A program made the translations under genes and the position numbers. Positions 35,708 to 46,414 of a DNA stretch of 64,000 nucleotides are shown one piece after another. Position 1 is the first letter of the stretch. The number at the start of each line of letters is the position of its first letter. The DNA lies in NCBI GenBank assembly GCA_900169235.1, contig FWCC01000242.1, forward strand, positions 1-64,000. Reading direction: 5' to 3'. Source of the stretch: Zarea fungicola (lineage: Eukaryota > Ascomycota > Sordariomycetes > Hypocreales > Cordycipitaceae). The notes below the pieces were generated by a model. That model was not told the DNA's origin and ran no database searches. It was given only the letters and a program-made list of their open reading frames with translations.

Positions 35708-38215
35708 TCAAAGAGAACTCATCGCAGACTGGGCGCGAAATTCTTCTCTGGCCTCCACGTTGGAAATAGCGCTCTGAACAGCACTCGTCAAGTCAATGTG
35801 GAAGAGCGGCCTATCTAGACCGCTGACGACAGCTCCCTTGCGGCGCTGTCGTAACGCGGCGGCAACATTGGTCGGCTTCTCGTCAATAAAGCCAGTGGAA
35901 GCTGGCACAGTTTCGTCAAAGTCAGACGAAGCAAGATCGCCACCCTTGGCCATCTCCTCATCTACCACCCTGGAGTGGCGAAGGGCCAGGTCACGGTCGA
36001 CTGCTGATTCTTCGGCAACCGCAGCAGCAGAGTCTTTACCGCCAATCTCGGCGACGCTAAAAATGGAGCGCCAGCGATGAGGGACGCCATCAGTGGGAGT
36101 TGTGGGAATGCCAAAGCCACCAGCAATAAGTGCCCGCTTCGTCCATCGGTTATTGATGCAGGCAATATGCCAGTCGACAACTTCAGGGGCCGTGTACTTG
36201 TCTAATTGGTTGCGAACATCGATGAGGCGCTGGACCGATGTAATATCGACATTGTTGACGGAACTGAAATCAAGGATAATAGCCTTGAGCCTTGGTAGCT
36301 CAGCTTCCTCACGAGTTTGGCGGCTCTTGGCAGTTTTTCGTGGACCTGGATTGTTCCAGGGTCTGTCACCCTTGCGTTCAAACATCTCAGTGCTGGTGCG
36401 CTGGGTTCGTGCTTTGATAAAATCGGTCAGGTATTCGAGGGAATGGTTCGCGTTAGGGTAGTTGAAACCTTCGGAGAAACGGTAGATGAAAATGCCTGGA
36501 TATGGGTTCTCAAGTTCAACCTCGGGGTTGGAGCCGTCACCGTGGTCGAGCGGCAGGAAAACATTGCGGGAGGAGTTCTCCCAAGCTTCGGTGAATGTTC
36601 CGTACTCTCCAACAAGCTGCTTGTGGTCGGCACCGATAATGTGGTCACCGAGAACGGAGTGAACTCTGACCTTGCCCATAAATCGACCGCGTGCCTTAAG
36701 AATGCGGAAAAGAAGAATGGCCGCAGATAGGCAGACGGTTGCGTACAACCCTTCTTCAATGTGCACAAATATACTGATAAATACACCAATGAAGAAGACA
36801 AATACTTCCAGCGGCGAAACCCTCCAAAACTGATAGACTGTATTCGGTGGGGTGATTAGATCACCAACAGCGTGGATGATGACCGCGGCAAGAGAAGCAC
36901 TTGGAATGTAGAAGAAGACTGAAGTAAGGAGATAGGTGGCAAGCAGAACGACAACACCAGTGATGATACCAGCCGCTGGCGTCCGCACGCCAGCCTTTGA
37001 GTTTACAGCGGTTCGGCTGAAAGATCCAGTCGACGGGTAGCCGCCGAGGAAGGGGCCGAGAATATTGGTCATGCCAATGGCAACCATTTCCTGAGAAGGG
37101 TCAATGGTGTAGTTATTCACACGCCCAAAAGACTTGGAGATGGCAATATGCTCAACGAGCATGACAATGACAGTCGCGGGCAAGTGTGTAGCGAACTTTG
37201 AGAGAATAGCGCTGTTCAAACTAGGCGGCCCAACCTCCTGGAAGCCCTTGGGAACCTTTCCAAGCACACTAAAGGCCGGGTGCTCGCGGCGGCCTCTGTT
37301 GACAAGCCAGGAAATCAGGGTGTAGAGCAAAATGGCGAAGACAGTTCTCATGGTGTTGGCAAAGAAGATGATGCGCTTCTTGTTGGGATAGCGCTCCGCA
37401 GCTCGGGTAAGTACGTGACGAATGAGATAGAGGAGAAAGAGGGCAGTTAGACCCAGAGCGGCATCCAACTTGGTCTCCGGAAGATGTTTCAGGGTGTTGA
37501 TGATGACCTTGTAAGGAGCATCTCGGTTAGAGAAGCCATGGAGGCCAAGAAGAGAGGGAAGCTGGCTAACAGCAATAGTGATGGCGGAGCCAGTCATAAA
37601 GGCAGAAAGGGACGTGATGGAGATCAAGTCAACAAGCCAACCCAGACGCAACAGTCCTAAGCCCAAGACAATACAGCCGGCAATGATGGATAGCGAAGAA
37701 GCAATGGCGTTGGCAGATAATGTAACGCCAGCCGCCTTGAGGTCCTGAACAACGGTTCCCACAACGGTGGACAAAACGGCGACGGGACCAATAGAAATGT
37801 CTTTTGACGTGCCAAAGACCCAATAGATGATGACACCCATGAAGGAGGAGTAGAGTCCAAACTGTGGCTCCAGGTTGGCGAGCAAGGCATAAGCCATGCC
37901 CTGAGGAACGAGAATGGCACCAATGGTGATGCCGGCAACGAGGTCACCAGCTAACCACTGAAGGTTGTAGTGTGGCATCCATGATAGGAAAGGGAAAAGG
38001 GATTTGATGTAGGCAGCAGACTCTTGGCTTGTAGGAACCTGCTCTTGAATCCACTCGAGGGAAGTAGGAGGACCCTCGAAGAAGGAGTCACTAGTTTGCG
38101 TAGACATAACAGATTCGCCTCTGGTGACGGCGTCACGGGTGCTCTCGGACTCCTCTAATCGGATGCCAAGAACCTTGGCGAGGACCCGGCCGATCTTGGA
38201 CGATAGATCAGGCAT
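35708..38215 (-). CDS. SulP-family sulfate permease (Cys-14/SUL type)
   Basis: Predicted 835 residues, single exon. The hydrophobic core (about residues 80-560) has the 10-14 membrane segments of SulP anion transporters, including the signature stretch G-A-I-L-V-P-Q-G-M-A-Y-A and the S-T-G-S-F-S-R-T-A-V-N region. The C-terminal cytosolic STAS domain (about 590-760) contains L-K-A-I-I-L-D-F-S-S-V-N-N-V-D. The N-terminal segment S-L-F-P-F-L-S-W-M-P-H-Y-N matches high-affinity sulfate permeases of fungi (Neurospora CYS-14, yeast Sul1/Sul2). It imports sulfate across the plasma membrane for cysteine and methionine synthesis. In Neurospora such genes are driven by the CYS3 bZIP factor under sulfur limitation; possible weak CYS3-like sites occur 167-184 bp upstream. 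Length is normal. Confidence 0.95.
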   Translation of the reverse strand: MPDLSSKIGRVLAKVLGIRLEESESTRDAVTRGESVMSTQTSDSFFEGPPTSLEWIQEQVPTSQESAAYIKSLFPFLSWMPHYNLQWLAGDLVAGITIGAILVPQGMAYALLANLEPQFGLYSSFMGVIIYWVFGTSKDISIGPVAVLSTVVGTVVQDLKAAGVTLSANAIASSLSIIAGCIVLGLGLLRLGWLVDLISITSLSAFMTGSAITIAVSQLPSLLGLHGFSNRDAPYKVIINTLKHLPETKLDAALGLTALFLLYLIRHVLTRAAERYPNKKRIIFFANTMRTVFAILLYTLISWLVNRGRREHPAFSVLGKVPKGFQEVGPPSLNSAILSKFATHLPATVIVMLVEHIAISKSFGRVNNYTIDPSQEMVAIGMTNILGPFLGGYPSTGSFSRTAVNSKAGVRTPAAGIITGVVVLLATYLLTSVFFYIPSASLAAVIIHAVGDLITPPNTVYQFWRVSPLEVFVFFIGVFISIFVHIEEGLYATVCLSAAILLFRILKARGRFMGKVRVHSVLGDHIIGADHKQLVGEYGTFTEAWENSSRNVFLPLDHGDGSNPEVELENPYPGIFIYRFSEGFNYPNANHSLEYLTDFIKARTQRTSTEMFERKGDRPWNNPGPRKTAKSRQTREEAELPRLKAIILDFSSVNNVDITSVQRLIDVRNQLDKYTAPEVVDWHIACINNRWTKRALIAGGFGIPTTPTDGVPHRWRSIFSVAEIGGKDSAAAVAEESAVDRDLALRHSRVVDEEMAKGGDLASSDFDETVPASTGFIDEKPTNVAAALRQRRKGAVVSGLDRPLFHIDLTSAVQSAISNVEAREEFRAQSAMSSL

Positions 38216-40927
38216 GATTGTGGCTTACGAATCGAATAAGCAGGGCAAGTCGAAGTTAGGATGGGACGAGTCGTGCGGGTGAACGAGAGAAAAGTGACGG
38301 ATTTAAATGAAAACCAGTTGTTTTGATTTATCCAGCCATGCCCACGAGTTTGAGTAGCTGCGAAAAGGAAACAACGAATTTATAGCGCCGTGGCGCCGAG
38401 GCTCCGGTATGTTAATAAAGTCAAGTCAGGAGAGAGGTGTGACGGCAGTGAGCTATCGGCAAAGATGGCAGTCGACAGGATGGAGTCAGGATGAGACAAC
38501 AACCAGTGCGACACCCAAGACAAGAATTGCGTCTAGACCTGCAAATGCAGCCCGGGGAAGGATATGTTTTTTGAAGCAGGTATTCGGTGTGTGGAGTTGT
38601 GGCTGCAATTGCTAGGGATGAGTTGGGTAAAGGCTCAGTGTTATTATAGACTTCACGAGAGTGCCGTGTCTGAATTAGGTGTAAGCCAAAAAAAAGTGAC
38701 GAGTGCCACACTTGCGTACAGTCTGCGTCAGACGCGGCTTATCGGCGTGGGGTCAGCAGGGGATTCAAATGAATACCCAAAAGACGAGGGAGCGGGACAA
38801 GCTGGGGGACAGGCCGGAAAAGGATGCTGAATGAAGGAAGCTTTGAAGGGGTGCGGCAGTTGAGCAACGAAGACACTACTGGTAGGAAGTCTGGATTTCG
38901 AGAAAACACGAGGCCTAGCCAGAGTGTAGAGTAGTATGTCACACGGGTGTTGTTTTATCTGCATTGCGAGAAGAAGAGTTGGAATCTTCAAGGTGGCTTG
39001 AGAAGAGAGCTGCTGTGTCTTTACCAGTGACAATTTCGTCATAGCTCTCCGCCCGACACGCCGCCATTTTTAGGTTGAATTTGATTTTTTTTCTTCCTTC
39101 TTCGCGTCGTCGGCGCCTTGCTTGGATAATCAACCGGAGATGGTGGAAGACTGGGAAATCACGACATCAGCATGGCGTTGGGTGGTGGTCCACCTGAACA
39201 GATGTCGCAATCGACTCTAGCCAGGAGCAGTAAAGCTAGTCCACAAATTTGATGGGCAAGTCCACTGTAGCCATTGGAATTCTTGGAAATGGCCACTGTA
39301 AAATAAGGGGTCTTTGTGGACGGTTGGAGGGGCTTTGAAATCTTGAGCCAAGGGAGCAGTCAGGCAGGCAATCAATTACTCACAGCGAGGGGTATTCGGT
39401 ACTCGAGATGCGTTACAAAACATCAGATGCTACCGTCATATTTCCAGGCGATTTTAGGTACAACTTGAGTGCTTACAAACGCCACATTAATGGTCTCTCC
39501 CGTCTTGTGTCAAGGCAGGTATGGAGTACATCCGACCTGTAGATTCTTCACGCATCTTACTAGCCAAATTATCAATCTTGGCCGCTGCAACCGCCACATA
39601 CCTTGGCCCCGACGATCCGAGCCCTTCCGCATCATAATTCAGCCCGCGTGTGCAATTCTTTACCCCTCGACATGTTTCTCTTCTGCAAGACGTCACCTGA
39701 GAAATCTTTCCCCTTCTGTATCTCCGCCAATCATAGCCGGACACGGTACACTGACCTCGATATCTCCCCTAGCCCGTTGCGTTGTCAACTGGAGGTGTAT
39801 AGTACAACTGGTCATGCATATGCAGGCCATGTCGAGATTAAATTTGACCCCGGACTCTCTTGAGCCACAACGCTCCATGCACTGACCATCTTTGTGTGGT
39901 GTCACCGTGTCGGTCTGTGACTGCCGCCCGGGTTTAGCACGTTATTCATCATTGGTTGCATATATCCTCGCCAAATCCAACTCCGAGTACATAAATTGAA
40001 TGCAGCCTCAACGCACACTCCCGTCAGTGAAGGAGGCAGCAGTGAATGCTGCTTCATTCGCGTAGCTCTCTAGGTGTATGTAGGTCAGAACCTCCCCTAG
40101 CCTGACTAGAAGAAGAAAGAAGTATTATAATCATTGAGCACCTTACTAAAGCCTTCCACGTACATACACTTTGCAAATCACAATTGCGACGCCACGATGA
40201 ATTGCAAAACAACCAACCCGTGCTCTGCCCAATAAGATTCGATAACGCGTAGGTGCTCTTTTACTTTTACCAGAAGTGGTTCGTGTAGGCATAACTACAG
40301 AGTACCGCATTCGTACCTTGCAGCCAGTCTTCATATTATGCGTGAGACTTGTCTTTCAATGTTGTCTCTGGTCTCTAAATTTAGGCCTGTCATTAGGAGC
40401 CGCTTCTAGATTCTGCACATGTTTGGGACATTGGAATGTGCTCTAGTAGAGTTATAATCTGCTCAACTGTTCGAAATATGAATTAACTAGAATAGATATC
40501 CCTTTGCACACATATTTACTGGCTATTTTTAGAATCGGCAGACATGCACTCTCCACTCGTAGCTTGCCTGGCCGCCAAGATTAGAAGAGCGAACTGCAGC
40601 GGCAGCAAGAACCTTGAAACAGGCAATCAGTTTATTTTGACCAGCTCATCACCTGTCTGTAATAAGATCCAAAGATTCGCAAATTGGTTGAAACTATACC
40701 AAGGCATCTCCAAGTATGCACAGTCTCATAAGCCGCAGGGCTGCGTACAGGAAGCCAGCCTCGCCTGTCCCACTACCAACCTCCCCACTAAACCGCCACG
40801 GACAATGTACTCTACACGTCTTTCGCGACACAAACGAAGCGTACATTGTCGAGTCTGCGCCGCGGGCCTCGAACATCGTAATTGTTTTATTCCTCCCAAT
40901 ACATTCACAAGGGGGCCATCCATCACA
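38216..40927. promoter_or_regulatory. Divergent intergenic region, 2.7 kb
   Basis: Between the starts of the sulfate permease (-) and the TBC protein (+). The left end has two overlapping near-matches to the palindromic CYS3 consensus at 38382-38399. The remainder shows no gene. An in-frame extension of the TBC gene leftward exists (to 40544) but has no conserved content. Confidence 0.45.
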
Positions 40928-42546
40928 ATGCCCACCAGTTCACCCCGTGAAGGTGCACCGAATCTCTCGCCGCAGCATCTTCACCACCACCATCATCACA
41001 GCTCACTCCTTCACACTGATCTGCAACCGCCACCGTCGCCGCGCACACATCGAGCCCTCCGTCGCCTGCAGTCCGCGCACACGCTCGGCGCCAAAGCCGC
41101 AAGCCAAGGGTCCTTGATATCGCAGCAATACCGTGAGGCCTTGCATAGGAATGCATCACCAGTGCGCAGTAGCCAGGCGGCGGCGGCCGCACCATCGCCA
41201 ACCTCTGGCGGGACCGCGACGACCGCGAACACAACCACCACACCGGCTGCTGGGAGCATCAGGCATCACCAGCAGCCACACCGCGGGCGTGCTAACAGTG
41301 ATGCCATAGCGCCCATGATGCATCAGATGAACGTCGTCGGGGCGACGCGCAGAACCGGCGTCAGCAAGCCGGTCTTCTCCCACGGTCACCTCTCCCTGCA
41401 GCAGATCATCCGTGAGGGTCCTACTGACGGTGACTTCATTGGCGCGCTAGAGAGTGCGAGGTGGAAGGTGGTAGATGAAGGAGTCAAGAGCGCCGAGGAC
41501 GGAATGGTAAGCAGTGCGAAAATCTCCAAGAGCTTAGCCACCGTGCTGCACTTTGTTTTCTTTTCATGGCTAACAAAAAGTCCGCATACAACAACAGTCT
41601 ACTCTTCGAATTTATGTCTGGCTCGTTCTCCTCGACGCCCCCATCATGCCTACCGACGATTACCTCGCTCTCATTCACCGCGGTGCGTCGCCGGCCTACG
41701 CCAAGATCCGCAACGACACTTTTCGCACACTCACCACTGATCCGCTCTTTCGCCGGCGCGTGAGCGAGGCCAGCCTTATCCGGCTCCTCAACGCCATAGC
41801 ATGGAGGCTCCACGACGCCAGGGAAGAAGAGCGACAGGCCAACGGAGGTGCTGCCGGTATAAGCCGTCCAGGAAGCAGCCATTCATCATGGCCGACGCGC
41901 GAATCTCTCGGCGGGGGCAGTATCTCGGGCACTTCGCCGGCGCGGTCCGCAGGCGCTCCTGAGCCGGGCACCTATGTGCAGGGGATGAATGTACTGGCAG
42001 CGCCGTTCCTGTACGCCGCCCGCAGTGAGGGCGAAGCCTTTGCGGCATTCCACACGCTGCTGACGCGCGAGTGTCCGGCGTACATCAGAGGGGCCATGAC
42101 GGGAGTCCACAGGGGGCTGGCGCTTGTCGACAAGGTCCTGGCCATTGTTGATCCGCGCCTCAGCATGTATCTTACCGCCAAGGGCTTATCGGCAGAGATT
42201 TACGCCTTCCCGTCGGTTCTGACATTGTGCGCGTGCACGCCACCACTGCCGGAGGTGCTCAAGCTCTGGGATTTCCTGTTTGCGTACGGGCCGCACTTGA
42301 ACATTGTCTGTATTGTGGCTCAGCTCACCATAATGCGAGCCCAAATTCTGCAATCACCCAGGTAAGCAAATTCTACACAATCCTTGATGCGGTAGGAGAT
42401 CTCAACTAACCCGTCCAAAAAGCCCCAACAAGGTGCTGCGTTCATTCCCCCCGCTCAACGCAGATCTCATTAAGAGCGTCACCATTGGCATTATCAAGCA
42501 GATTCCCGACGACATTTATGCTGATATTGTGGTTCACGCGCAGTAA
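40928..42546 (+). CDS. BUB2: TBC-domain Rab/Tem1-type GAP, Bub2/Cdc16 family
   Basis: Predicted 488 residues, three exons (40928-41506, 41598-42361, 42423-42546). A disordered His/Ser/Pro/Ala-rich N-terminal extension (about 1-130, with six His in a row) precedes a TBC domain (about 160-470). The catalytic arginine-finger segment I-R-N-D-T-F-R lies near residues 229-235 and the glutamine-finger segment Y-V-Q-G-M-N near 319-324, so both GAP residues are kept. The segment R-I-Y-V-W-L-V-L-L at the exon 2 start and the C-terminal L-K-L-W-D-F-L-F-A-Y-G fit Bub2/Cdc16. That protein with Byr4/Bfa1 restrains the Tem1/Spg1 GTPase in the mitotic exit/septation network. A Ser/Gly-rich insertion (about 275-315) splits the domain. 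I prefer the ATG at 40928 because homology begins there; an upstream start at 40804 is possible. Confidence 0.88.
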
Positions 42547-43276
42547 CTTTGGCTCTCGATTCTGCACGTGTTCCTTCGTATTACGGGTTGCATTTGTACA
42601 TTTTTGATAAAACAGGAGTTTTTTTTCTAATTATGGAACTGGCTTTAGTAAGCCTGATGGACGCCTTTCAATGTTGTAACGAATTTCATGGTTAGTATTT
42701 CTTGGTTTGGTTCTCGGAATGGGTCGTGATGGAATCATGGGAATGGGAATGATGGAACGTCACTTTTTTTTTTTTTTTTTTAAAAAAAAAAGGCATTTGG
42801 GTTAAAACTGGAATGTTGTAAAATTACATCTAAGAAATGGGAAATGAAAGATCTTGTGGTTTGTGTTTGTGTTTGAAAGAGAATTCGAGGAAGAAATCTA
42901 CCACTCTGACACACTACAGCCCAAGACGTTTCGAGCCTTGTATCCATCTAGTGAGTAATGTTAAAAAAGTAAAATAGAGGAAAACAAGGTTAAAATGCAA
43001 AAAGAGTTAAACAATTTCCAACGCCAATATATGATGCAAAATAAATGCATGTATGTATGCGCACCCCTGTGTTCTCCTTCTAGCCATCTATAGACAGCTT
43101 CATGCAATCATCACCTTGGTAAAGTAACTCTCGATCGTCAATAATACACCAGTTCGGTACAAAAAAAAAGTCACTCCCTTTATGTCATATGTGCATGTAT
43201 TCATATATACTCTTCACCGACAGGCAGACTTGGAATACGCCGGGACTCCCATGCTGCAGACACAAGCACGGGCATT
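42547..43276. other. Convergent intergenic region
   Basis: Contains the 3' UTRs of the TBC gene (+) and the PAQR gene (-), a run of 18 T immediately followed by 10 A (42764-42791), and other A/T runs. No gene seen. Confidence 0.5.
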
Positions 43277-44815
43277 CTAGTACGCAGGGCAGCCACCGAC
43301 AGCACGGCCAAAGGCATTCGCAAAAAATTGCTGCATAGCGGTGTAGTGAAAGATGATGCCACCAAGCACAGCAGCGTGCCACAGGTTGTGGCTGCCGCCA
43401 ATGTAGTCAAACATGCCGGGGTACCAGCACTCGGGGATCTTGCTCGCATAGATGACAGCGCCTCCAAAATATACAAGAATCGACTTGAGAATGGGCGAGT
43501 AGAAATCCACGACGAACTCGGAGCCGTGCGTGTAGAGAAGCTGCAGAATGGGGAGGAAGCCAGTAAGGGCCAGACCGACGAAAAAGGCGACTCGCAACCA
43601 GGACATATCTGGACTGTTGAACATAGGATGCCAGGGCAGGATGACGCCGCCCACGCCGAGGAAAGCCGTCAGCAGCATGTAGGTCCATCGGCTGACGGGG
43701 TCGCAGTAAAAAGCCGTGTACTCGGTCGTCATGATGGACGCAGCAATAAGAAGCGAGATGCCAGTGTAATCGACACAGGCAAAGATGGAAATGGCATTAA
43801 CATCAGCCACGGAGTTCATGGTGTGCCAGATGACAGAGCAGACGAGGGTCAGGCAGGCCATGATGAAGAAGACGGAAGCGACAAAGATGTCACTCTTGGT
43901 GCTAAGCGAAAAGTTGGTGCTGGTGGGGTAAAAGTAAAACGCGACGGCGAGTACGAGAACCAGTCCGATCGCGTGAGACCAAATGTTGAAGAACTCGTTG
44001 GAGATATTAAACGCAGACCTAACGCACTCGAGTTTTGTTTCCGTAAATCGATAGCCCCTGTGGATATGCGGGTTGTTCTGCCAAGGGATTGGCAGCTCAT
44101 GATATGCCAAGAGTCTCCTCTCCTTCGCAAGAGCAACGGCCTGCTGGATATGATCCTCTAGTGACTGGGCGGCACGCTTTGCGCGCTCGAAACCCTCGTC
44201 CATGACTTCCCTGGCACGCTCCATGCTTTCGTGGGCAACTCGGCGACCTTCACCCATAAATGCCTCGGCAGCCGTTGCGGCATTGGCAAAGCTCTGCTCT
44301 CGTAGCTTGTGCGCACCTTCTTCAAACTCGGTTAACATGCCTTCTAGCAGATCAATACCGACGCAGGCCTTTTCATGTAGTGACCCAGCAGCATCCAGTG
44401 TTTCTTGATAGCGCGTCTCCAGCGTCTCAACCATGACGTGAAGGCGGCGACGACCGGCGCCAAGAACCTCTTCGGAGGCTTGCGAGCATCGTGTTCGGAC
44501 AGCCTGGAGGGTAGCAAAGGCACGGGAGAAGGAATAGTCGCGGCTCATGTCTCCATAGCGTTCAATAAACTCCAAACGGCGCTCCAGCTCGGAGAGAAAG
44601 AGGTCGACTTTGAGCAGGAGGCTCTCTTCCGTGTCCATTATTTGGCCTACGATGGACTTCCGACGCGGGAGGAAGAAGGAGTGGCGGCGGCGGTTCAAGG
44701 GCGGTGGTGCGTTTGTAGGGATATCGGCACCTGAAGTCGTGGCAGTTGTGGCAGCATCGTCGTTCTTGTTCGACCTGCCCGAGCAGGTCGGTGTCAAGGC
44801 AGTGACAGACGACAT
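43277..44815 (-). CDS. IZH3: PAQR/hemolysin III-family membrane protein, Izh3 type
   Basis: Predicted 512 residues, single exon. An N-terminal 250-residue cytosolic, helical and coiled-coil region (many E/R/A heptads) is followed by the seven-helix PAQR domain (about 265-510). Zinc-site signatures are present: the S-x3-H element (C-S-V-I-W-H-T-M-N) in the second helix, the Asp-containing segment A-C-V-D-Y-T-G, and the C-terminal pair H-N-L-W-H-A-A. The family includes adiponectin receptors and yeast Izh1-4. Izh proteins affect zinc and sterol/lipid homeostasis and probably act as ceramidase-like enzymes. The long soluble N terminus is characteristic of Izh3. Divergent from the THOC5-like gene. 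Confidence 0.92.
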   Translation of the reverse strand: MSSVTALTPTCSGRSNKNDDAATTATTSGADIPTNAPPPLNRRRHSFFLPRRKSIVGQIMDTEESLLLKVDLFLSELERRLEFIERYGDMSRDYSFSRAFATLQAVRTRCSQASEEVLGAGRRRLHVMVETLETRYQETLDAAGSLHEKACVGIDLLEGMLTEFEEGAHKLREQSFANAATAAEAFMGEGRRVAHESMERAREVMDEGFERAKRAAQSLEDHIQQAVALAKERRLLAYHELPIPWQNNPHIHRGYRFTETKLECVRSAFNISNEFFNIWSHAIGLVLVLAVAFYFYPTSTNFSLSTKSDIFVASVFFIMACLTLVCSVIWHTMNSVADVNAISIFACVDYTGISLLIAASIMTTEYTAFYCDPVSRWTYMLLTAFLGVGGVILPWHPMFNSPDMSWLRVAFFVGLALTGFLPILQLLYTHGSEFVVDFYSPILKSILVYFGGAVIYASKIPECWYPGMFDYIGGSHNLWHAAVLGGIIFHYTAMQQFFANAFGRAVGGCPAY

Positions 44816-45649
44816 GACTGTGTGGTGGCTTCGCTTAGATGCCGATCATGAGGTACAGAGGAGTCGCAAAAGACAAGTACACAGCAACTATCGTGAGAAG
44901 TGCGGCAGCACCCGAAGATGCAGAAGACGAGAACGAGATATTTTTTCGATCCAAATGTCGATTGCGTGTGGCGGTACACACGAGCAGTCGGCGTTGGCGA
45001 CAATTGGTTGAGTAAGGAAAATGGGCCCTCTGGGGCCGTCTCAACAAAGCGGCGGCGGCGCAGGTGGACTACAGTGGCATGAGCACGCGGTTCGGCTGGG
45101 TCTGCCAGAATTTGGGTTTACGAGGCTGAAAGAATGCGAAGTTAAAAGGAAAGAAAGCGATTGTTGGAAGGAGTGTTTGGAGCTGACAGAATTACTGCCC
45201 CGAGGAAGAAAGAGGGGGTATGATTTCAATGATGCACGTCGGAAATTGACGTGAGAACCTTTGCGGTATTCCCCGTTTGTCAGATGCCGTCACTGCACAG
45301 TTACAGTGCGCTGCCCTCCCCGTACAGCGCTGTAGTCAGCCTGTAGAACAGTGGAGTCCCCGCCCTGATCCCGTCTGAAGGGCGGATGCAGGCACCCAAA
45401 GAGGCAGCAAATAGCGGGCGCAGTTATGCTGAATAATGAGGAAACAGCGCTAATCAACCTTGGCTTATGCTGATGGCTGTTATCCGGTCCCGAAGTTGAC
45501 CCATTTGGACATCTCGCTTCAACGGTGACTTTGTTCATCCGTCCTCTTGTTTGCAACACAAGCCGCGTTTTCCTCACCACCCAAACATACGCTCATATCG
45601 CTGCAAATAAACACCACCGATACAGTATAGAAACCAAGCTCAAACCGCA
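44816..45649. promoter_or_regulatory. Bidirectional promoter of IZH3-like and THOC5-like genes
   Basis: 834 bp between two divergent start codons. Only short, motif-free frames are present. No named regulatory element recognised. Confidence 0.5.
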
Positions 45650-46414
45650 ATGGCCGTGGATAAAATTGTGAGCGACCACAGGCTCGCAGCTGTTCTGCAA
45701 ATTTCGGACCAGGCACGCGATCAGGGACACGGTCTACTGCAGCTCGTGGCCCAGGCCAGCAGCGTCGCACCAACAGATATACAGACTGAGCTTTTGAAGC
45801 ACAAGCACCGCCTTCTCACGAGTTTAGCGCTTCTGCGCGGTCTACATAGAAACGCCTGCTTTGCTGCGCGCGATACCAAGACGCAGACGGCGGAGCATCG
45901 GCAAGAAGTTGACCGCCTCCATCTGCAACTTCAAAACCTCTACTACGAGCAGCGCCATCTCCAAGGCGAAATTGTTGCCTGCGAATCTTACGAGTATGTT
46001 TGAAATATCCCGACATTCTCGGAAAAGGGCAGTAAAGCCTGATGGGAGGATCGCTGGAGCTGACATGCATTCACAGCCATAAATACCAACAACTACCGCT
46101 TATTTCTGCCGAAGAATTTCTAGCGCAGAACCCGGAACGCGCCACAGATGACGAAAACGAGCTCATGTTTGCGCGAATCGAGCACGAGCGAGCAGAGCGC
46201 GAGGGCTTGGAGCAACGCCGGCAAGAGCTACTCAAACGGAAGCAGAAGTTGATTGCGGAGAATACGCGACGAAAGGACGATCTTGCCAACTTGGACCAGA
46301 ATCTCGAAAAGTTCATTGATGTATGTTGCCTTCTATACGGCCATTCTTGGATGTGGTACTAATTCTGCCAAGGCTGCCAAACCAATTCTGGAACTTTTTG
46401 ACAAGGCTCCATGA
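45650..46414 (+). CDS. THO complex subunit 5 (THOC5/Fms-interacting protein) homologue
   Basis: Predicted 209 residues, three exons (45650-45993, 46077-46320, 46373-46414); introns of 83 and 52 nt. The protein is largely alpha-helical and coiled-coil (Q-E-V-D-R-L-H-L-Q-L-Q-N-L-Y-Y-E). Its central block, Y-Y-E-Q-R-H-L-Q-G-E-I then L-P-L-I-S-A-E-E-F-L, is the recognisable THOC5 signature, and the C terminus ends in a helical E-H-E-R-A-E-R-E-G-L-E-Q-R-R-Q-E-L. THO couples transcription to mRNA packaging and export. Fungal members are shorter than the metazoan proteins (about 680 residues). The last exon encodes just 13 residues. Confidence 0.87.

Noticed and set aside
38728..39042. 104-codon minus-strand frame upstream of the sulfate permease.
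   Set aside because: Pro/Ser-rich with no motifs, inside the promoter/leader region; not coding by eye.
40544..40927. N-terminal extension of the TBC protein by 128 codons.
   Set aside because: No conserved content; the ATG at 40928 gives a protein that starts with a plausible M-P-T-S-S-P-R-E leader.
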